Shown here: piece by piece, positions 36,102 to 45,202 of the stretch
Position numbering within the stretch: the first letter of the stretch is position 1
Layout: each line of letters opens with the position of its first letter
From: Nannocystis exedens
GTDB taxonomy: Bacteria; Myxococcota_A; Polyangia; Nannocystales; Nannocystaceae
Direction of reading: 5' to 3'
NCBI RefSeq assembly: GCF_002343915.1
Contig: NZ_NETK01000001.1
Location: 2,986,001-3,050,000 of the forward strand
Length of the DNA: 64,000 bases
Notes under the pieces: model-generated
Databases searched by the model: none
What the model was told of the DNA's origin: nothing
Seen by the model: the letters and a program-made list of their open reading frames with translations, nothing else
Made by a program: the position numbers and the translations under genes

Positions 36102-37391
36102 TCACAGCAGCAGGCACGCGGCCGGCGGCATCTCGCTGTCGACCGCGAGCAGGCACTGCGCGCGCAGGCTGATCTGCACGATCTCGCGCGCCTCCGCCTC
36201 GCTCGGCTCGTGGCCCGCCGACGCGAGCGCCCGCGCCCGCGCCAGGTCGGCCTGCAGGCGCGCCCGCGCCAGCCCGGCGAATTCGTCGGTCCCGGGCCCC
36301 CCGCCCTCGCCGAGCCCCGCCGCCAGCAGCTCGGCGAGCACCGCAGCGTCGGCGGCCCGCACCGGCTGGTCGCGCCCCCAAGCTGGCCGATCGGGCATGT
36401 CCGCGAGGACACGTACGTGCGCCTCGACAGCGGAGACCGCCGCCAGCAGCTTGTCGTACTGCAAGGTGTCGGGCGCGTCGCTCGGCTGGTGATAATGCGG
36501 CGAGCGCCCGGTCGAGACGAACAGCGAGGGGATCTCGCCGGCAAAGAACGCCCCGTGATCGCTGAACGCCTGCCGCCCGTGCGGCAGATCTTCGACCAGG
36601 CGCAGGTGCATCGCCCGCACCGGCAGCCGCGGGTCGTCGGCCAGCGCCGGCACGGGCGGCCGCGCGAACGTCTCGCGGCCCATCACGTACAGCGGCGAGC
36701 GATACCCCGGCCACAGATCGCCGCCGAGCAGGTCGAGGCAGACCACCGCGACCAGCTGCTCGCGCGCGATCGTCGGGTGCGCGACGAAGTAGTTCGAGCC
36801 CATCGCCGGCGTGCGGTAGTCGGGCGGCTCCTCGGCGTCGAAGGCCGCCAGCAGCACGCTGCGCGCCGGCGGGTCGGCGAGGAGCCGCCTCGCCACCGCG
36901 AGCGCGACCGCCACCCCGCTGGCGTTGTCGTCAGCGCCGGGATAGACCACGCCGCCGAGCTCGCCGAGGTGGTCGTAGTGGGCCGCCAGCACCACGTGCT
37001 CGCCGGCCCGCGCCGGGTCGCGCCCCGGCACCCGCGCCAGCACGTTGGCGCCGCGCGGCAGCGGCTGCTCGAAAGTACCTGTCTCTCCGGCCACCTCGAG
37101 GCCGTACGCCTGCAGCCCGGCGACGATCGCCGCCCGCGCCGCCGCCCCGCCCGGGCTGCCGTTGTCGCGTCCGGCGCACCCGGGCCCCGCCAGCAGCCGG
37201 ACCCAGCAGCGCAGCGCCGCCGCCTCGTCGCGCTCGCCGGCGCAGGACGTCGGCGGGTTCGCCTCCGCCGGCCCGGCCCCGACCTCGCCGGCCGGCGTCA
37301 CCGGGTCGGCGGGCGCCGCGGGCCGCGCCCCGCCGGGCTCGCTGCAGGCGGCCAGCAGGCAAGCGGCGACGAGCAGGCGGCCGGGCACCAT
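36102..37391 (-). CDS. M28-family zinc aminopeptidase, lipoprotein
   Basis: 429 aa with lipoprotein signal LLVAACLLAAC and a Pro/Ala linker. M28 zinc ligands are visible: His in LAAHYDHLGE near 137, Asp in PGADDNASGVA near 150, Glu pair in AAFDAEEPPD near 184, Asp further on in VVCLDLLGGD, and His in STGRSPHYHQPSD. The family removes N-terminal residues from peptides. It lies 147 bases upstream of the M16 gene, so both may work on the same peptides. Two copies of the dispersed palindrome lie in frame inside it, giving ADMPDRPA and AGETGTF. Confidence 0.88.
   Translation of the reverse strand: MVPGRLLVAACLLAACSEPGGARPAAPADPVTPAGEVGAGPAEANPPTSCAGERDEAAALRCWVRLLAGPGCAGRDNGSPGGAAARAAIVAGLQAYGLEVAGETGTFEQPLPRGANVLARVPGRDPARAGEHVVLAAHYDHLGELGGVVYPGADDNASGVAVALAVARRLLADPPARSVLLAAFDAEEPPDYRTPAMGSNYFVAHPTIAREQLVAVVCLDLLGGDLWPGYRSPLYVMGRETFARPPVPALADDPRLPVRAMHLRLVEDLPHGRQAFSDHGAFFAGEIPSLFVSTGRSPHYHQPSDAPDTLQYDKLLAAVSAVEAHVRVLADMPDRPAWGRDQPVRAADAAVLAELLAAGLGEGGGPGTDEFAGLARARLQADLARARALASAGHEPSEAEAREIVQISLRAQCLLAVDSEMPPAACLLL
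36394..36413. repeat. Dispersed palindrome copy 1 (inside M28 gene)
   Basis: Sequence GCATGTCC-GCGA-GGACACGT fits the family consensus and is the leftmost copy I found. It is translated on the minus strand as part of ADMPDRP. Confidence 0.55.
37077..37096. repeat. Dispersed palindrome copy 2 (inside M28 gene)
   Basis: Sequence ACCTGTCTCTCCGGCCACCT is nearly identical to the copy at 53140. Translated on the minus strand as part of AGETGT. Confidence 0.7.
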
Positions 37392-37711
37392 CCGCCCGAT
37401 CGTAACACGGGGGAGCCCCGCAGGCCCGGCGCGCCCCCCCGAGCAGCGCTCGCCGCATTGCCCCGCGGCCGCTCCCGAACCATCACCGGGGTCGGAAGAC
37501 CGCAGCACCGCCGGCGCTCCGGGCCGCCCCTGCGCAATCACCGACACGGCGATTTGTGTGCCCGTATACCAAAATTTCGGGTTGCTCGCGGCCGCGCCCC
37601 TTTCTACATTCCTCATCCGAATCGGGAGGTCGGTATGATCAACCGCCATTTCGCCGCATATCTCCGCTCCAGCCCCGCACCCCGGCCTCCCACGCTCTCG
37701 AAGGGGGCGCG
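37392..37711. other. Intergenic, divergent promoter region
   Basis: About 320 bases between the M28 gene and the 117-aa ORF, which point away from each other. It contains the window's most A/T-rich local patch (about 37550-37620), a plausible place for promoters. No motif strong enough to name. Confidence 0.4.
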
Positions 37712-38065
37712 ATGCTCGAGGTAGAGATCGACGTCGAGGTGGTCGAGCCGCCGCCGAGCGGGGCGCCGCTGGACTTCCGCGAGCGCCTGGTGCTGGCCCT
37801 CAAGACCACCGACGCGAGCGTCCTCGCGGCCGCGGAGCGGGCCTTCCGCGGCGTGTGGCCGAGCATCCACGACTACATCGTCGACCGCCTGGCGGCCGAC
37901 CTGCCGCCGGGGCTCGCCTGGGTGCTCGCCTGCTGCGACCCCGCCGGGCTGCGGCAGGGCTACGAGGCCGGCGCGCGCGAGGTGTGGGCGATCCCGCTGG
38001 GCCACGGCCAGGCCATGGTGTTCGAGAGCGACCAGGCCCCCGCCGGCGCGCCGACTTCGTTCTAA
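37712..38065 (+). CDS. Hypothetical protein, 117 aa
   Basis: Starts at ATG 37712, preceded by GAAGGGGG. The N-terminus is a beta-like acidic stretch (MLEVEIDVEVVEPPP), then a helical repeat-like region (FRERLVLALKTTDASVLAAA, VWPSIHDYIVDRLAADLPPG) and a C-terminal VWAIPLGHGQAMVFESD. No signal or membrane segment. No family recognised. It lies upstream of the MglA-like gene on the same strand but is separated by 511 bases. Confidence 0.7.
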   Translation: MLEVEIDVEVVEPPPSGAPLDFRERLVLALKTTDASVLAAAERAFRGVWPSIHDYIVDRLAADLPPGLAWVLACCDPAGLRQGYEAGAREVWAIPLGHGQAMVFESDQAPAGAPTSF

Positions 38066-38576
38066 AATTCTCTTTGAGTGTTCCGATGTCGATCGATTGC
38101 GGGATCTACGACGGCAACCGATCGCCGTCTGCTCCGCCTCCGCGAGCAACTCTTCAATAATCACCCTCATTCATGGGGACCGCTGGAGGTGCGCCGAATC
38201 GTGGTCGGGCTGCACGTGCATGCATTCGGCATCGGACGGTTTGGCCGCACAGCGCAATGGCTCCGCGATCGTCGGCGGCCGCAGCTCGTCGAGCTGGCCC
38301 GGCATCGGGGCCGCGCCGGGGCTGGCCGAAGCCGGACAGCCGGTGTCCGCCGCCCGGCCACCGCGTATCACCGCGTATCGCCGACCGACACCGCTTGCAG
38401 GCGGCCGTGCGCAGCCCTTGCCGGCTTGCGATTCCGCCGACCTCGCGCCCGCGCCCGACGGACCGTCCGCGATCGGCCATCAGGACGCGGACGGCGGGCC
38501 CTGTGCGAAACCGCGCAAAGCACGCACACGCTGCCCCCTTGCCTGTTCTGCCCGGATTTCCGACAATTCATGGTCG
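38066..38576. other. Long untranslated stretch before the MglA-like gene
   Basis: 511 bases with no credible gene on either strand. The frame of the MglA-like gene stays open upstream but reads Arg/Pro/Ser-rich non-protein sequence. Could be a long leader or simply spacer. Confidence 0.4.
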
Positions 38577-39287
38577 GTGTCCTTCATCAACACCAAGGCC
38601 GGCGAGATCGGCGTCAAGGTCGTCTACTTCGGGCCTGCTCTGGCCGGCAAGTCGACGAACATCCGCACGATCCACCGCAAGACCCGGCCGGCCCTGCGCG
38701 GGCGGCTCGACGAGATCGCGGGCGTCGAGCCGATGCTGTCGTTCGACTTCGCCCCGGACACCTTGCCGCGGATCGCCGATCGTTACCGCGTGCGGCTCCA
38801 CCTCGTCACCGTGTCTGGCCCGGTGCTGAGTCCGGTCTCGCGCAAGCTGGTGCTGAAGGGCGTCGACGCCGTCGTGTTCGTCGCCGACACTCAGGAGGAG
38901 GGCGGCGAGCTGGTGCGGTTCGAGGACAACGTCGAGTCGATGCAGCAGCTGCTGACGCTGCTCGACGACCTCGGGGTCGACAGCGCGGTCATGCCGATGG
39001 TGCTGCAGTACAACAAGCGCGACCTCGTCGAGGGCCCCGCGCTGCGGCTGCCCGAGTCGGCGCATTCGCACCCGATCGTGCTGTCGACGCTGGAGGCCCT
39101 CGACGAGGCGATCAACCCCAACGGTCTGCCGACGATCCAGGCCGTCGCCACCCAGGGGGTCGGCGTGATGGACACCCTGCGGGTCGTCGTCAAGGACCTG
39201 CTCGAGCCGCTGCGCGCCGAGTACGAGGGCAGCGGCGACCGCTACCCGATCGCCGCCGGCAGCTCGGGCGGCTGGCCGCGCGTGTGA
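38577..39287 (+). CDS. MglA-like small GTPase
   Basis: 236 aa. Begins VSFINTKAGEIGVKVVYFGP, aligning with the usual MglA start, so the GTG at 38577 was chosen. P-loop GPALAGKST lies near residue 20, the switch region is MLSFDFAPDTLP near 58, and the base-recognition motif is NKRD near 146. The C-terminal 30 residues past the GTPase fold are Gly/Ser-rich. MglA GTPases set cell polarity and gliding in myxobacteria, and MglA-like paralogues without known function are common there. No MglB partner is adjacent. Confidence 0.85.
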   Translation: MSFINTKAGEIGVKVVYFGPALAGKSTNIRTIHRKTRPALRGRLDEIAGVEPMLSFDFAPDTLPRIADRYRVRLHLVTVSGPVLSPVSRKLVLKGVDAVVFVADTQEEGGELVRFEDNVESMQQLLTLLDDLGVDSAVMPMVLQYNKRDLVEGPALRLPESAHSHPIVLSTLEALDEAINPNGLPTIQAVATQGVGVMDTLRVVVKDLLEPLRAEYEGSGDRYPIAAGSSGGWPRV

Positions 39288-39295
39288 CCGCGCGA

Positions 39296-39315
39296 CCATG
39301 TCCCCCGGGACAGGC
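39296..39315. repeat. Dispersed palindrome copy 3 (after MglA-like gene)
   Basis: CCATGTCCCCCGGGACAGGC, 8 bases after the stop codon. Position and symmetry would also allow it to act as a hairpin in the transcript. Confidence 0.7.
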
Positions 39316-39351
39316 GCCGGGGGGCGGCACCTGCCCGGGGTCGCGCGGCGC

Positions 39352-39996
39352 TCAGTCTTCCTGCTTCTTCGTCTCGTGCGAGTCGATCAGGTGCCTGTAG
39401 TTGGGCACGTGCTCGGTCATCAGCTTCTTGAATCCGCCGCTCTCGTCGTCTCGCCAGTCGCGCAACAGCTCCGACGCGACCGCGAACCACGACATCGGCT
39501 GGGCCCCGGCCATGACCATACGGGCGATCGCCGGCCCGGTCGAGCTGAGGCACAGCGAGCCGGACGCGTCGGTCACGACGTAGACCTTGTAGCCGGCCTC
39601 GATCGCCGACAGGGCCGCGAACGCGACGCACACGTCGGTCGTGATGCCGGCGATGATGAGCTGCTTGCGGCCGGTCTTCTTGACCGCCTTGACGAACTCG
39701 TTGTTGTCCCAGGCGTTGATCTCGCCCTCGCGGCGGATGATCTGCGTCTTCGGCAGGCGCTCGCGCAGCACGGGCATCAGCGGCCCGTTGGGGCCGTCCT
39801 CCTTGCTGGTGGTGACGACGACCGGTAGCTTGAACAGCTTGGCGATGTCGGCCAGAGCGCAGACGTTCTGCTCGAACACGACGGGGGAGTTGTCGTGGAC
39901 CAGCTGGAACAGGCCCGACTGGTGGTCGATGATCAGGAGGGCAGCCTCGTCCTTCGACAGGCGGTCATACTTTTGTTTCGCGCGTTCAGTGTCCAT
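39352..39996 (-). CDS. Isochorismatase-like cysteine hydrolase (YcaC type)
   Basis: 214 aa, normal length for YcaC-like proteins. Catalytic Asp is in LLIIDHQSGLF near residue 23, Lys is likely in VVVTTSKEDGP near 65, and the nucleophile Cys is in GITTDVCVAF near 121, followed by the cis-peptide-type FAALSAIEAGYKV. These proteins are octameric cytoplasmic hydrolases of unknown natural substrate. Start ATG 39996 with AAAGGAC upstream. Confidence 0.88.
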   Translation of the reverse strand: MDTERAKQKYDRLSKDEAALLIIDHQSGLFQLVHDNSPVVFEQNVCALADIAKLFKLPVVVTTSKEDGPNGPLMPVLRERLPKTQIIRREGEINAWDNNEFVKAVKKTGRKQLIIAGITTDVCVAFAALSAIEAGYKVYVVTDASGSLCLSSTGPAIARMVMAGAQPMSWFAVASELLRDWRDDESGGFKKLMTEHVPNYRHLIDSHETKKQED

Positions 39997-40183
39997 GATG
40001 TGTCCTTTCGAACATGTACGCAGGCGCGCGGTGCATGGGCGGCCTGCGACCGGACACCATAGCCACGGGCCTCGGCGCGCGAGCCTCCGGCCGCCGCCGC
40101 GGCCTTGGGCCCCTACGGCCGCGTCGCCGGGCCTGCCGGGGCTATCGGCCGCGGCTGCCGCGGCGCGCCCGTGCGCGCGGGCG

Positions 40184-40384
40184 TCAGTCGACCTGTCCGT
40201 CGAGACCGAGCAGATACGCCACCAGCGCGGCGCGCTCCTCGTCGTCGAGCGCGCTCGTGCCCCCGTGCAGGTCGCCCGGGTTCTTGGCGCGGGTCACCTC
40301 GAACAGCGTCGCCGCCGAGCCGTCGTGCAGGTACGGCGGCGTCCGCCACAGCCCGTGCAGCGTCGGCGTGTCGAGCCCGCCCGT
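40184..40384 (-). pseudogene. C-terminal fragment of a cytochrome-c-type protein
   Basis: From 40381 to the TGA at 40184 the minus strand reads GLDTPTLHGLWRTPPYLHDG, then SAATLFEVTRAKNPGDLHGG and a tail LDDEERAALVAYLLGLDGQ. This is the typical end of di-haem peroxidase or large c-type cytochrome proteins, where TPxLxGLWRTxPYLHDG is conserved. There is no start and no haem motif CxxCH, and the fragment follows directly on the DUF2062 stop codon, so the rest of the gene has been lost by deletion or rearrangement. Bases 39997-40183 hold nothing supportable. Confidence 0.7.
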
Positions 40385-40387
40385 CCG

Positions 40388-40840
40388 TCACCCGTCCTTC
40401 GCCGCCGCGTGCGTCCGCCGCCACTGGCGGACCGCCAGGTACACGAGCGTGTAAGACAGCCCCGCGATCGTCGGGATGGCCACCGCCGCCCCGAGCGCGA
40501 ACGGCCCGAGCATCGACGTGAACAGGTCCCACCAGCCGGCCGCGTCGAGCGCCCGCAATTCGGCCCAGGAGGGCAGCGGGCGGCCCATCAGCGCCAGCCC
40601 GAGGTACAGCTCGCCGGCGTAGAACACCGCCCCGGTCACCGGGTTCACGACCGCCGTGCCGAGGTACGTCGCCGGGATGTTGACCTTGAGCAGCGGCGCC
40701 AGGGCCAGGGCGATCAGCATCCCCGCGAACGGGATCGGGATCAGCGACAGCCCGACCCCGAGGGCGAACCCTCCGGCCACTCCTTGCGGCGTGCCGTTCA
40801 GCGCCAGCAGCCCCGTGACCCAGGTGCGGACCCGCCCCAT
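40388..40840 (-). CDS. DUF2062 membrane protein
   Basis: 150 aa with three to four hydrophobic helices. GFALGVGLSLIPIPFAGMLI near residue 25 and NPVTGAVFYAGELYLGLALM near 65 are the DUF2062 core. Function of the family is unknown. The ATG at 40840 shares a base with the stop of the upstream lipoprotein (TGATG), so the two are translated together. Confidence 0.85.
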   Translation of the reverse strand: MGRVRTWVTGLLALNGTPQGVAGGFALGVGLSLIPIPFAGMLIALALAPLLKVNIPATYLGTAVVNPVTGAVFYAGELYLGLALMGRPLPSWAELRALDAAGWWDLFTSMLGPFALGAAVAIPTIAGLSYTLVYLAVRQWRRTHAAAKDG

Positions 40841-41241
40841 CACTTCTTCTCGCTCGTCTTGTCTTTCTCGAGCTCCGCGTTCGCGGCCTCCACCCCGGCC
40901 TTGGCCGCGTCTTTGAGCTCGTGGAGCTCGGCCTTGCCCTTCTCGACGGCCTCGCGCGCGCCCTGCTCGACCCGGTCGGCGCCCTGCTGGATCCGCCTCG
41001 CCGCGTCCTCGGCCCCGACCTCGATCTTCTCCCCGGCCACCTTCGCGCCCGACTCGACCACGTCGACCGCCTTCTCGGCGCCGACGCGGACCTTCTCCCC
41101 GGCCGCCTTGGCCGCCTGGGCGGCCGCGTCGATCGCCTCCTTCGTCTCCTCGGCCGCGCGCTTGCTCGCCGGCGAGTCGCCGCAGCCGGCCAAAAGCCCC
41201 GAGAGCACGACCGCGAGCGCCTGAATTCCGTGTCCGCGCAT
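40840..41241 (-). CDS. Small helical lipoprotein
   Basis: 133 aa. Signal ALAVVLSGLLAGC from ATG 41241, then an uninterrupted Ala/Glu/Lys-rich amphipathic helix (AAEETKEAIDAAAQAAKAAG and similar units with 11-residue periodicity) to the C-terminus. This resembles LEA-like or apolipoprotein-like helices that lie on membranes. Coupled to the DUF2062 gene. It faces the TetR gene across a 97-base region with a perfect palindrome, so TetR control is likely. Confidence 0.8.
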   Translation of the reverse strand: MRGHGIQALAVVLSGLLAGCGDSPASKRAAEETKEAIDAAAQAAKAAGEKVRVGAEKAVDVVESGAKVAGEKIEVGAEDAARRIQQGADRVEQGAREAVEKGKAELHELKDAAKAGVEAANAELEKDKTSEKK

Positions 41242-41305
41242 GGATTTGTCCTCCGAAGTCGGCCCAAGCGTGATCGCGAACGCCGGCCCGGACAAGCGTG
41301 CTTGC

Positions 41306-41327
41306 ATATCTACTCAGGAGTAGATAT
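41306..41327. promoter_or_regulatory. Perfect 22-bp palindrome, probable TetR operator
   Basis: ATATCTACTC-AG-GAGTAGATAT is a perfect inverted repeat 11 bases before the TetR start and 64 bases before the divergent lipoprotein start. Size and symmetry fit a TetR-dimer site controlling both directions. The binding protein is inferred from position. Confidence 0.8.
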
Positions 41328-41338
41328 GGTCGAGGGCG

Positions 41339-41941
41339 ATGGGTCGACCGGCAGCAGGGAGCAACACCACGGCCACGCCCGAGCGGCTGCTCGACGCCGC
41401 CGACGCCGTGTTCGCGCAGCACGGATTCCGCGGCGCCCGGCTCGAGGACATCGCCGCCGCCGCGGGCATCCGGCGGCCCTCGCTCCTCTATCACTTTCCC
41501 TCGAAGGAGCTGCTCTACAACGCGGTCGTGCGGCGCACCTTCCAGCGCCTGGGCGCCGCGCTGACCGAGGCGATGCTGCAGCCCTCGAGCTTCTCCGAGC
41601 GCTTCGACGCCATCATCGACACGTACACCAACTTCCTCGAGGAGCACCCTGAGCTGGCGCGGATCCTCGTGTGGGAGCTGCTCGACGGGCAGGGTCCCGG
41701 GCGCGTCGTCCTGCTCGAGCAGGTCGTGCCGCTGCTCGACCTGACCGAGCGGTTCGCCCGCATCGAGGGCCGTCGCTTCATCCGCGCCGACCTGCCGGTG
41801 CGCGCGGCGATCTTGCAGATCGCCAGCGACCTCGTGCTGCGCACGTCGGCCCGCGAGTTCAAGAGCGCCCTGTGGGGCGACCAGGTCCACGCGCGGGTCC
41901 TCGCCCGCGCGCTCTTCTTCTCGAACAACAGCGGAGAGTAA
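41339..41941 (+). CDS. TetR-family transcriptional regulator
   Basis: 200 aa. The N-terminal HTH is classic: RLLDAADAVFAQHGFRGARL, then DIAAAAGIRRPSLLYHFPSK and ELLYNAVV (about residues 16-63). The C-terminal ligand domain has FLEEHPELARILVWELLDG near 98. It probably represses itself and the neighbouring diiron-protein gene through the palindrome at 41306, and perhaps the divergent lipoprotein/DUF2062 pair. The ligand is unknown. Confidence 0.92.
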   Translation: MGRPAAGSNTTATPERLLDAADAVFAQHGFRGARLEDIAAAAGIRRPSLLYHFPSKELLYNAVVRRTFQRLGAALTEAMLQPSSFSERFDAIIDTYTNFLEEHPELARILVWELLDGQGPGRVVLLEQVVPLLDLTERFARIEGRRFIRADLPVRAAILQIASDLVLRTSAREFKSALWGDQVHARVLARALFFSNNSGE

Positions 41942-41943
41942 CG

Positions 41944-43113
<1,170 letters not shown>

Positions 43114-43133
43114 GGGGGCGCTCGCCTCGACGG

Positions 43134-43155
43134 ACATGTCTCTCAGGGCATGTCG
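43134..43155. repeat. Dispersed palindrome copy 4
   Basis: ACATGTCTCTCAGGGCATGT lies 20 bases after the diiron-protein stop and 15 before the end of the convergent lipoprotein gene. A further half-site (GAACATCT) follows. Confidence 0.75.
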
Positions 43156-43169
43156 CGAAGAACATCTCA

Positions 43170-43727
43170 CTAATCGAAGCACACCTCGCCGGTCGGCTGG
43201 CAGTCCTTGACCCACGCCGCCGGGTCGGCGCACTCCGGCGTGAACGCGATCAGGCACGCCTCGAAGAAATCGCGCGGCTGCAGCATGCAGTCGACGATCT
43301 CCGCGTAGCCGGGCGGCTTCGTCTGCGAGCGCCACTGCCAGCGCACCTCGTCGGTCCCCGCGCCGCGGGGGATCAGCCGGTGCAGCGCGCACGGCCCGTC
43401 GCACCGGGCCACCTCGATCACCCCGGTCGCGCGGTCGTACAGGGCACCCAGCGCGCACATGCCCTCGGGGCCAGGCTGCTCGCAGCCGCCCGCGCAGTCC
43501 CAGCGCGAGCACGATTGGTTGTCGAGGCACGCGAACAACCCCTCCGGCAGGTACGGCCCGCTCGTCGGCGCCGGCTCCTCGCTCGTCGCGCTCGCGGTCG
43601 CGGGGTCTCCCGCACCCGTCGTCGTCGTCGTCGTCGAGTCCTCGCTCGTACTCTCCCCGGGCGCTCCCGGCGGCCGCTCGCTGCACCCGCTCCACAGCGC
43701 CAGGCCCACGACCACGCGACGCAACAT
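43170..43727 (-). CDS. Cys-rich secreted lipoprotein
   Basis: 185 aa. Short signal ending LWSGC, a Ser/Thr/Gly linker to about residue 60, then a compact domain with ten Cys (LFACLDNQSCSRWDCAGGCE, MCALGALYD, CDGPCALH, CMLQPRDFFEAC, ECADPAAWVKDC). The Cys spacing suggests disulfides. Surface or outer-membrane location inferred. No family recognised. Same general build as the lipoproteins at 55.7-58.1 kb. Confidence 0.8.
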   Translation of the reverse strand: MLRRVVVGLALWSGCSERPPGAPGESTSEDSTTTTTTGAGDPATASATSEEPAPTSGPYLPEGLFACLDNQSCSRWDCAGGCEQPGPEGMCALGALYDRATGVIEVARCDGPCALHRLIPRGAGTDEVRWQWRSQTKPPGYAEIVDCMLQPRDFFEACLIAFTPECADPAAWVKDCQPTGEVCFD

Positions 43728-43850
43728 GCCTCCACCATAGCCGCGGTCCGGCGGTTTCGCGCGGCGGGTCCGATGGGGGTACGAGCATCGCGCGGATTCG
43801 CACGCGCGGGCCGACGCGACGTCGTCGCCTGCTCCAGGCATCATGCGCCG

Positions 43851-44228
43851 GTGACCGCCCCCCAGCTCCGCCAGATCGGTGCGACCCAGATCCTCGTCCT
43901 GCCCGACACGGGCCCCAGCATCGGCACCGTCGACGACGCCATCCAGCTCATCGGCGACGCCTCCGGCAGCGGCGCCGACACCGTCGTCATCCCCGTCGCC
44001 CGCCTGCACTCCGACTTCCTGGTCCTGCGCACCCGCATGGCCGGCGAGTTCACGCAGAAGTTCGTCATCTACCAGCGCCGCCTCGTCCTCCTCGGCGACC
44101 TCTCGCTCGCCCTCATCGACAGCGACGCCCTCCGCGATTACGTGCGCGAGGCCAACCGCGGCGACAGCGTGTGGTTCTTCGCCGACTGGCCCGAGCTCGA
44201 GCGCCGCCTCGCCGGCGACCCGGGCTGA
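43851..44228 (+). CDS. DUF4180 protein
   Basis: 125 aa. DUF4180 landmarks: IGTVDDAIQLIGDA near residue 20, FLVLRTRMAGEFTQKFVIYQ near 52, LVLLGDLSLALIDSDALRDY near 75 and VREANRGDSVWFF near 97. Function of the family is unknown. The GTG at 43851 is used because no ATG lies in frame and homology-like sequence starts soon after. Monocistronic, between two convergent lipoprotein genes. Confidence 0.82.
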   Translation: MTAPQLRQIGATQILVLPDTGPSIGTVDDAIQLIGDASGSGADTVVIPVARLHSDFLVLRTRMAGEFTQKFVIYQRRLVLLGDLSLALIDSDALRDYVREANRGDSVWFFADWPELERRLAGDPG

Positions 44229-44263
44229 GCGACGCTCCCCACGGCCGGTCGCGCCGGCCAGGT

Positions 44264-44962
44264 TCACGGCGGGAAGTCCATGACGAACGTCGTGGCGAAG
44301 TCGGCGAACGCCTGCTCCCACAGCGCCATGGTCGCCGCCGGCCCGATCGCCGCGAGGAACGCGTGCTGCTGGCCGCCCTCGACGATGACCCCCAGGAGCC
44401 GCGCATCGGCGTCGAGGCGCCGCTCTCGCCCCGGGAGGACCCGCTCGGCCGCGCTCGCCGGCATGTCCACCAGCGTGAGCCGGAGCGGCCCCCGCACCAT
44501 CGCCTGCACTTCGCTGGCCCCGTTCCGCGGCCGGCCCTCCGCCTGGGAGAACTGCGCGCGCCACTCGAGGAACTTGGCCAGCGATTCGTCATCGTCGCCG
44601 AAGCGATAGACCACGAGCTCGGCGTCGCCTCCGGGCCCAGGGATGACGAACGTCGTCTGCGGCGCGGACGACCTGCTCCATTCGACCGGTACGCGGAATC
44701 GCAGCCCGGGAATTTCCTCGTTGCGGGTCCGGCCGCTGATCCGCACCCCGGACGTCGCGTCCTGCGCCGGCTCCGCCTCCGCCGCTCCGACCCCGGGCGT
44801 CGGCGACGTCTTCGGCGGCTGCGGGTCCTTGTACGTCGAGACCCGCGTGTCGATCCCTCGCGCCAGCAGCTCCTCCTCCTGCCGGCTCTGGAGGTGGTCC
44901 GGCGAGCCCTTGCACGCGACCCCGAGGGCGGCGAGCGCGACGATTCGAACGGCGGCCATCAT
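44264..44962 (-). CDS. Secreted lipoprotein, unknown
   Basis: 232 aa. Signal MMAAVRIVALAALGVAC, then a Pro/Ala/Glu linker (about 40-75). The folded part starts at LRFRVPVEWSRSS and contains VYRFGDDDESLAKFLEWRAQ and LRLTLVDMPASA, reminiscent of PsbP/Mog1-like or DUF1795-type beta-alpha domains, but I would not assign it. Ends FATTFVMDFPP. Monocistronic. Confidence 0.78.
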   Translation of the reverse strand: MMAAVRIVALAALGVACKGSPDHLQSRQEEELLARGIDTRVSTYKDPQPPKTSPTPGVGAAEAEPAQDATSGVRISGRTRNEEIPGLRFRVPVEWSRSSAPQTTFVIPGPGGDAELVVYRFGDDDESLAKFLEWRAQFSQAEGRPRNGASEVQAMVRGPLRLTLVDMPASAAERVLPGRERRLDADARLLGVIVEGGQQHAFLAAIGPAATMALWEQAFADFATTFVMDFPP

Positions 44963-45202
44963 ACGCTGCGACGATAGCAAACGACGCGACGCCGACAACC
45001 AGCGCGCCCGCTCGCGCCGCTCGTCGCCCGTGCGCTCGACGATCGCGGGTTGCGAGCGCTCCTGTTCGCGCCATAGACAGCCGAGGATCCGACGGCCGCC
45101 TCGCACGCGGGCCGAGCCCGCTGCATCGAATCGTGGAGCGCTCATGGAAATGCCCAGTCCCTGCGACCTCGGCAGCCCGCTCGCTCCCGACGAAAGGACC
45201 CC

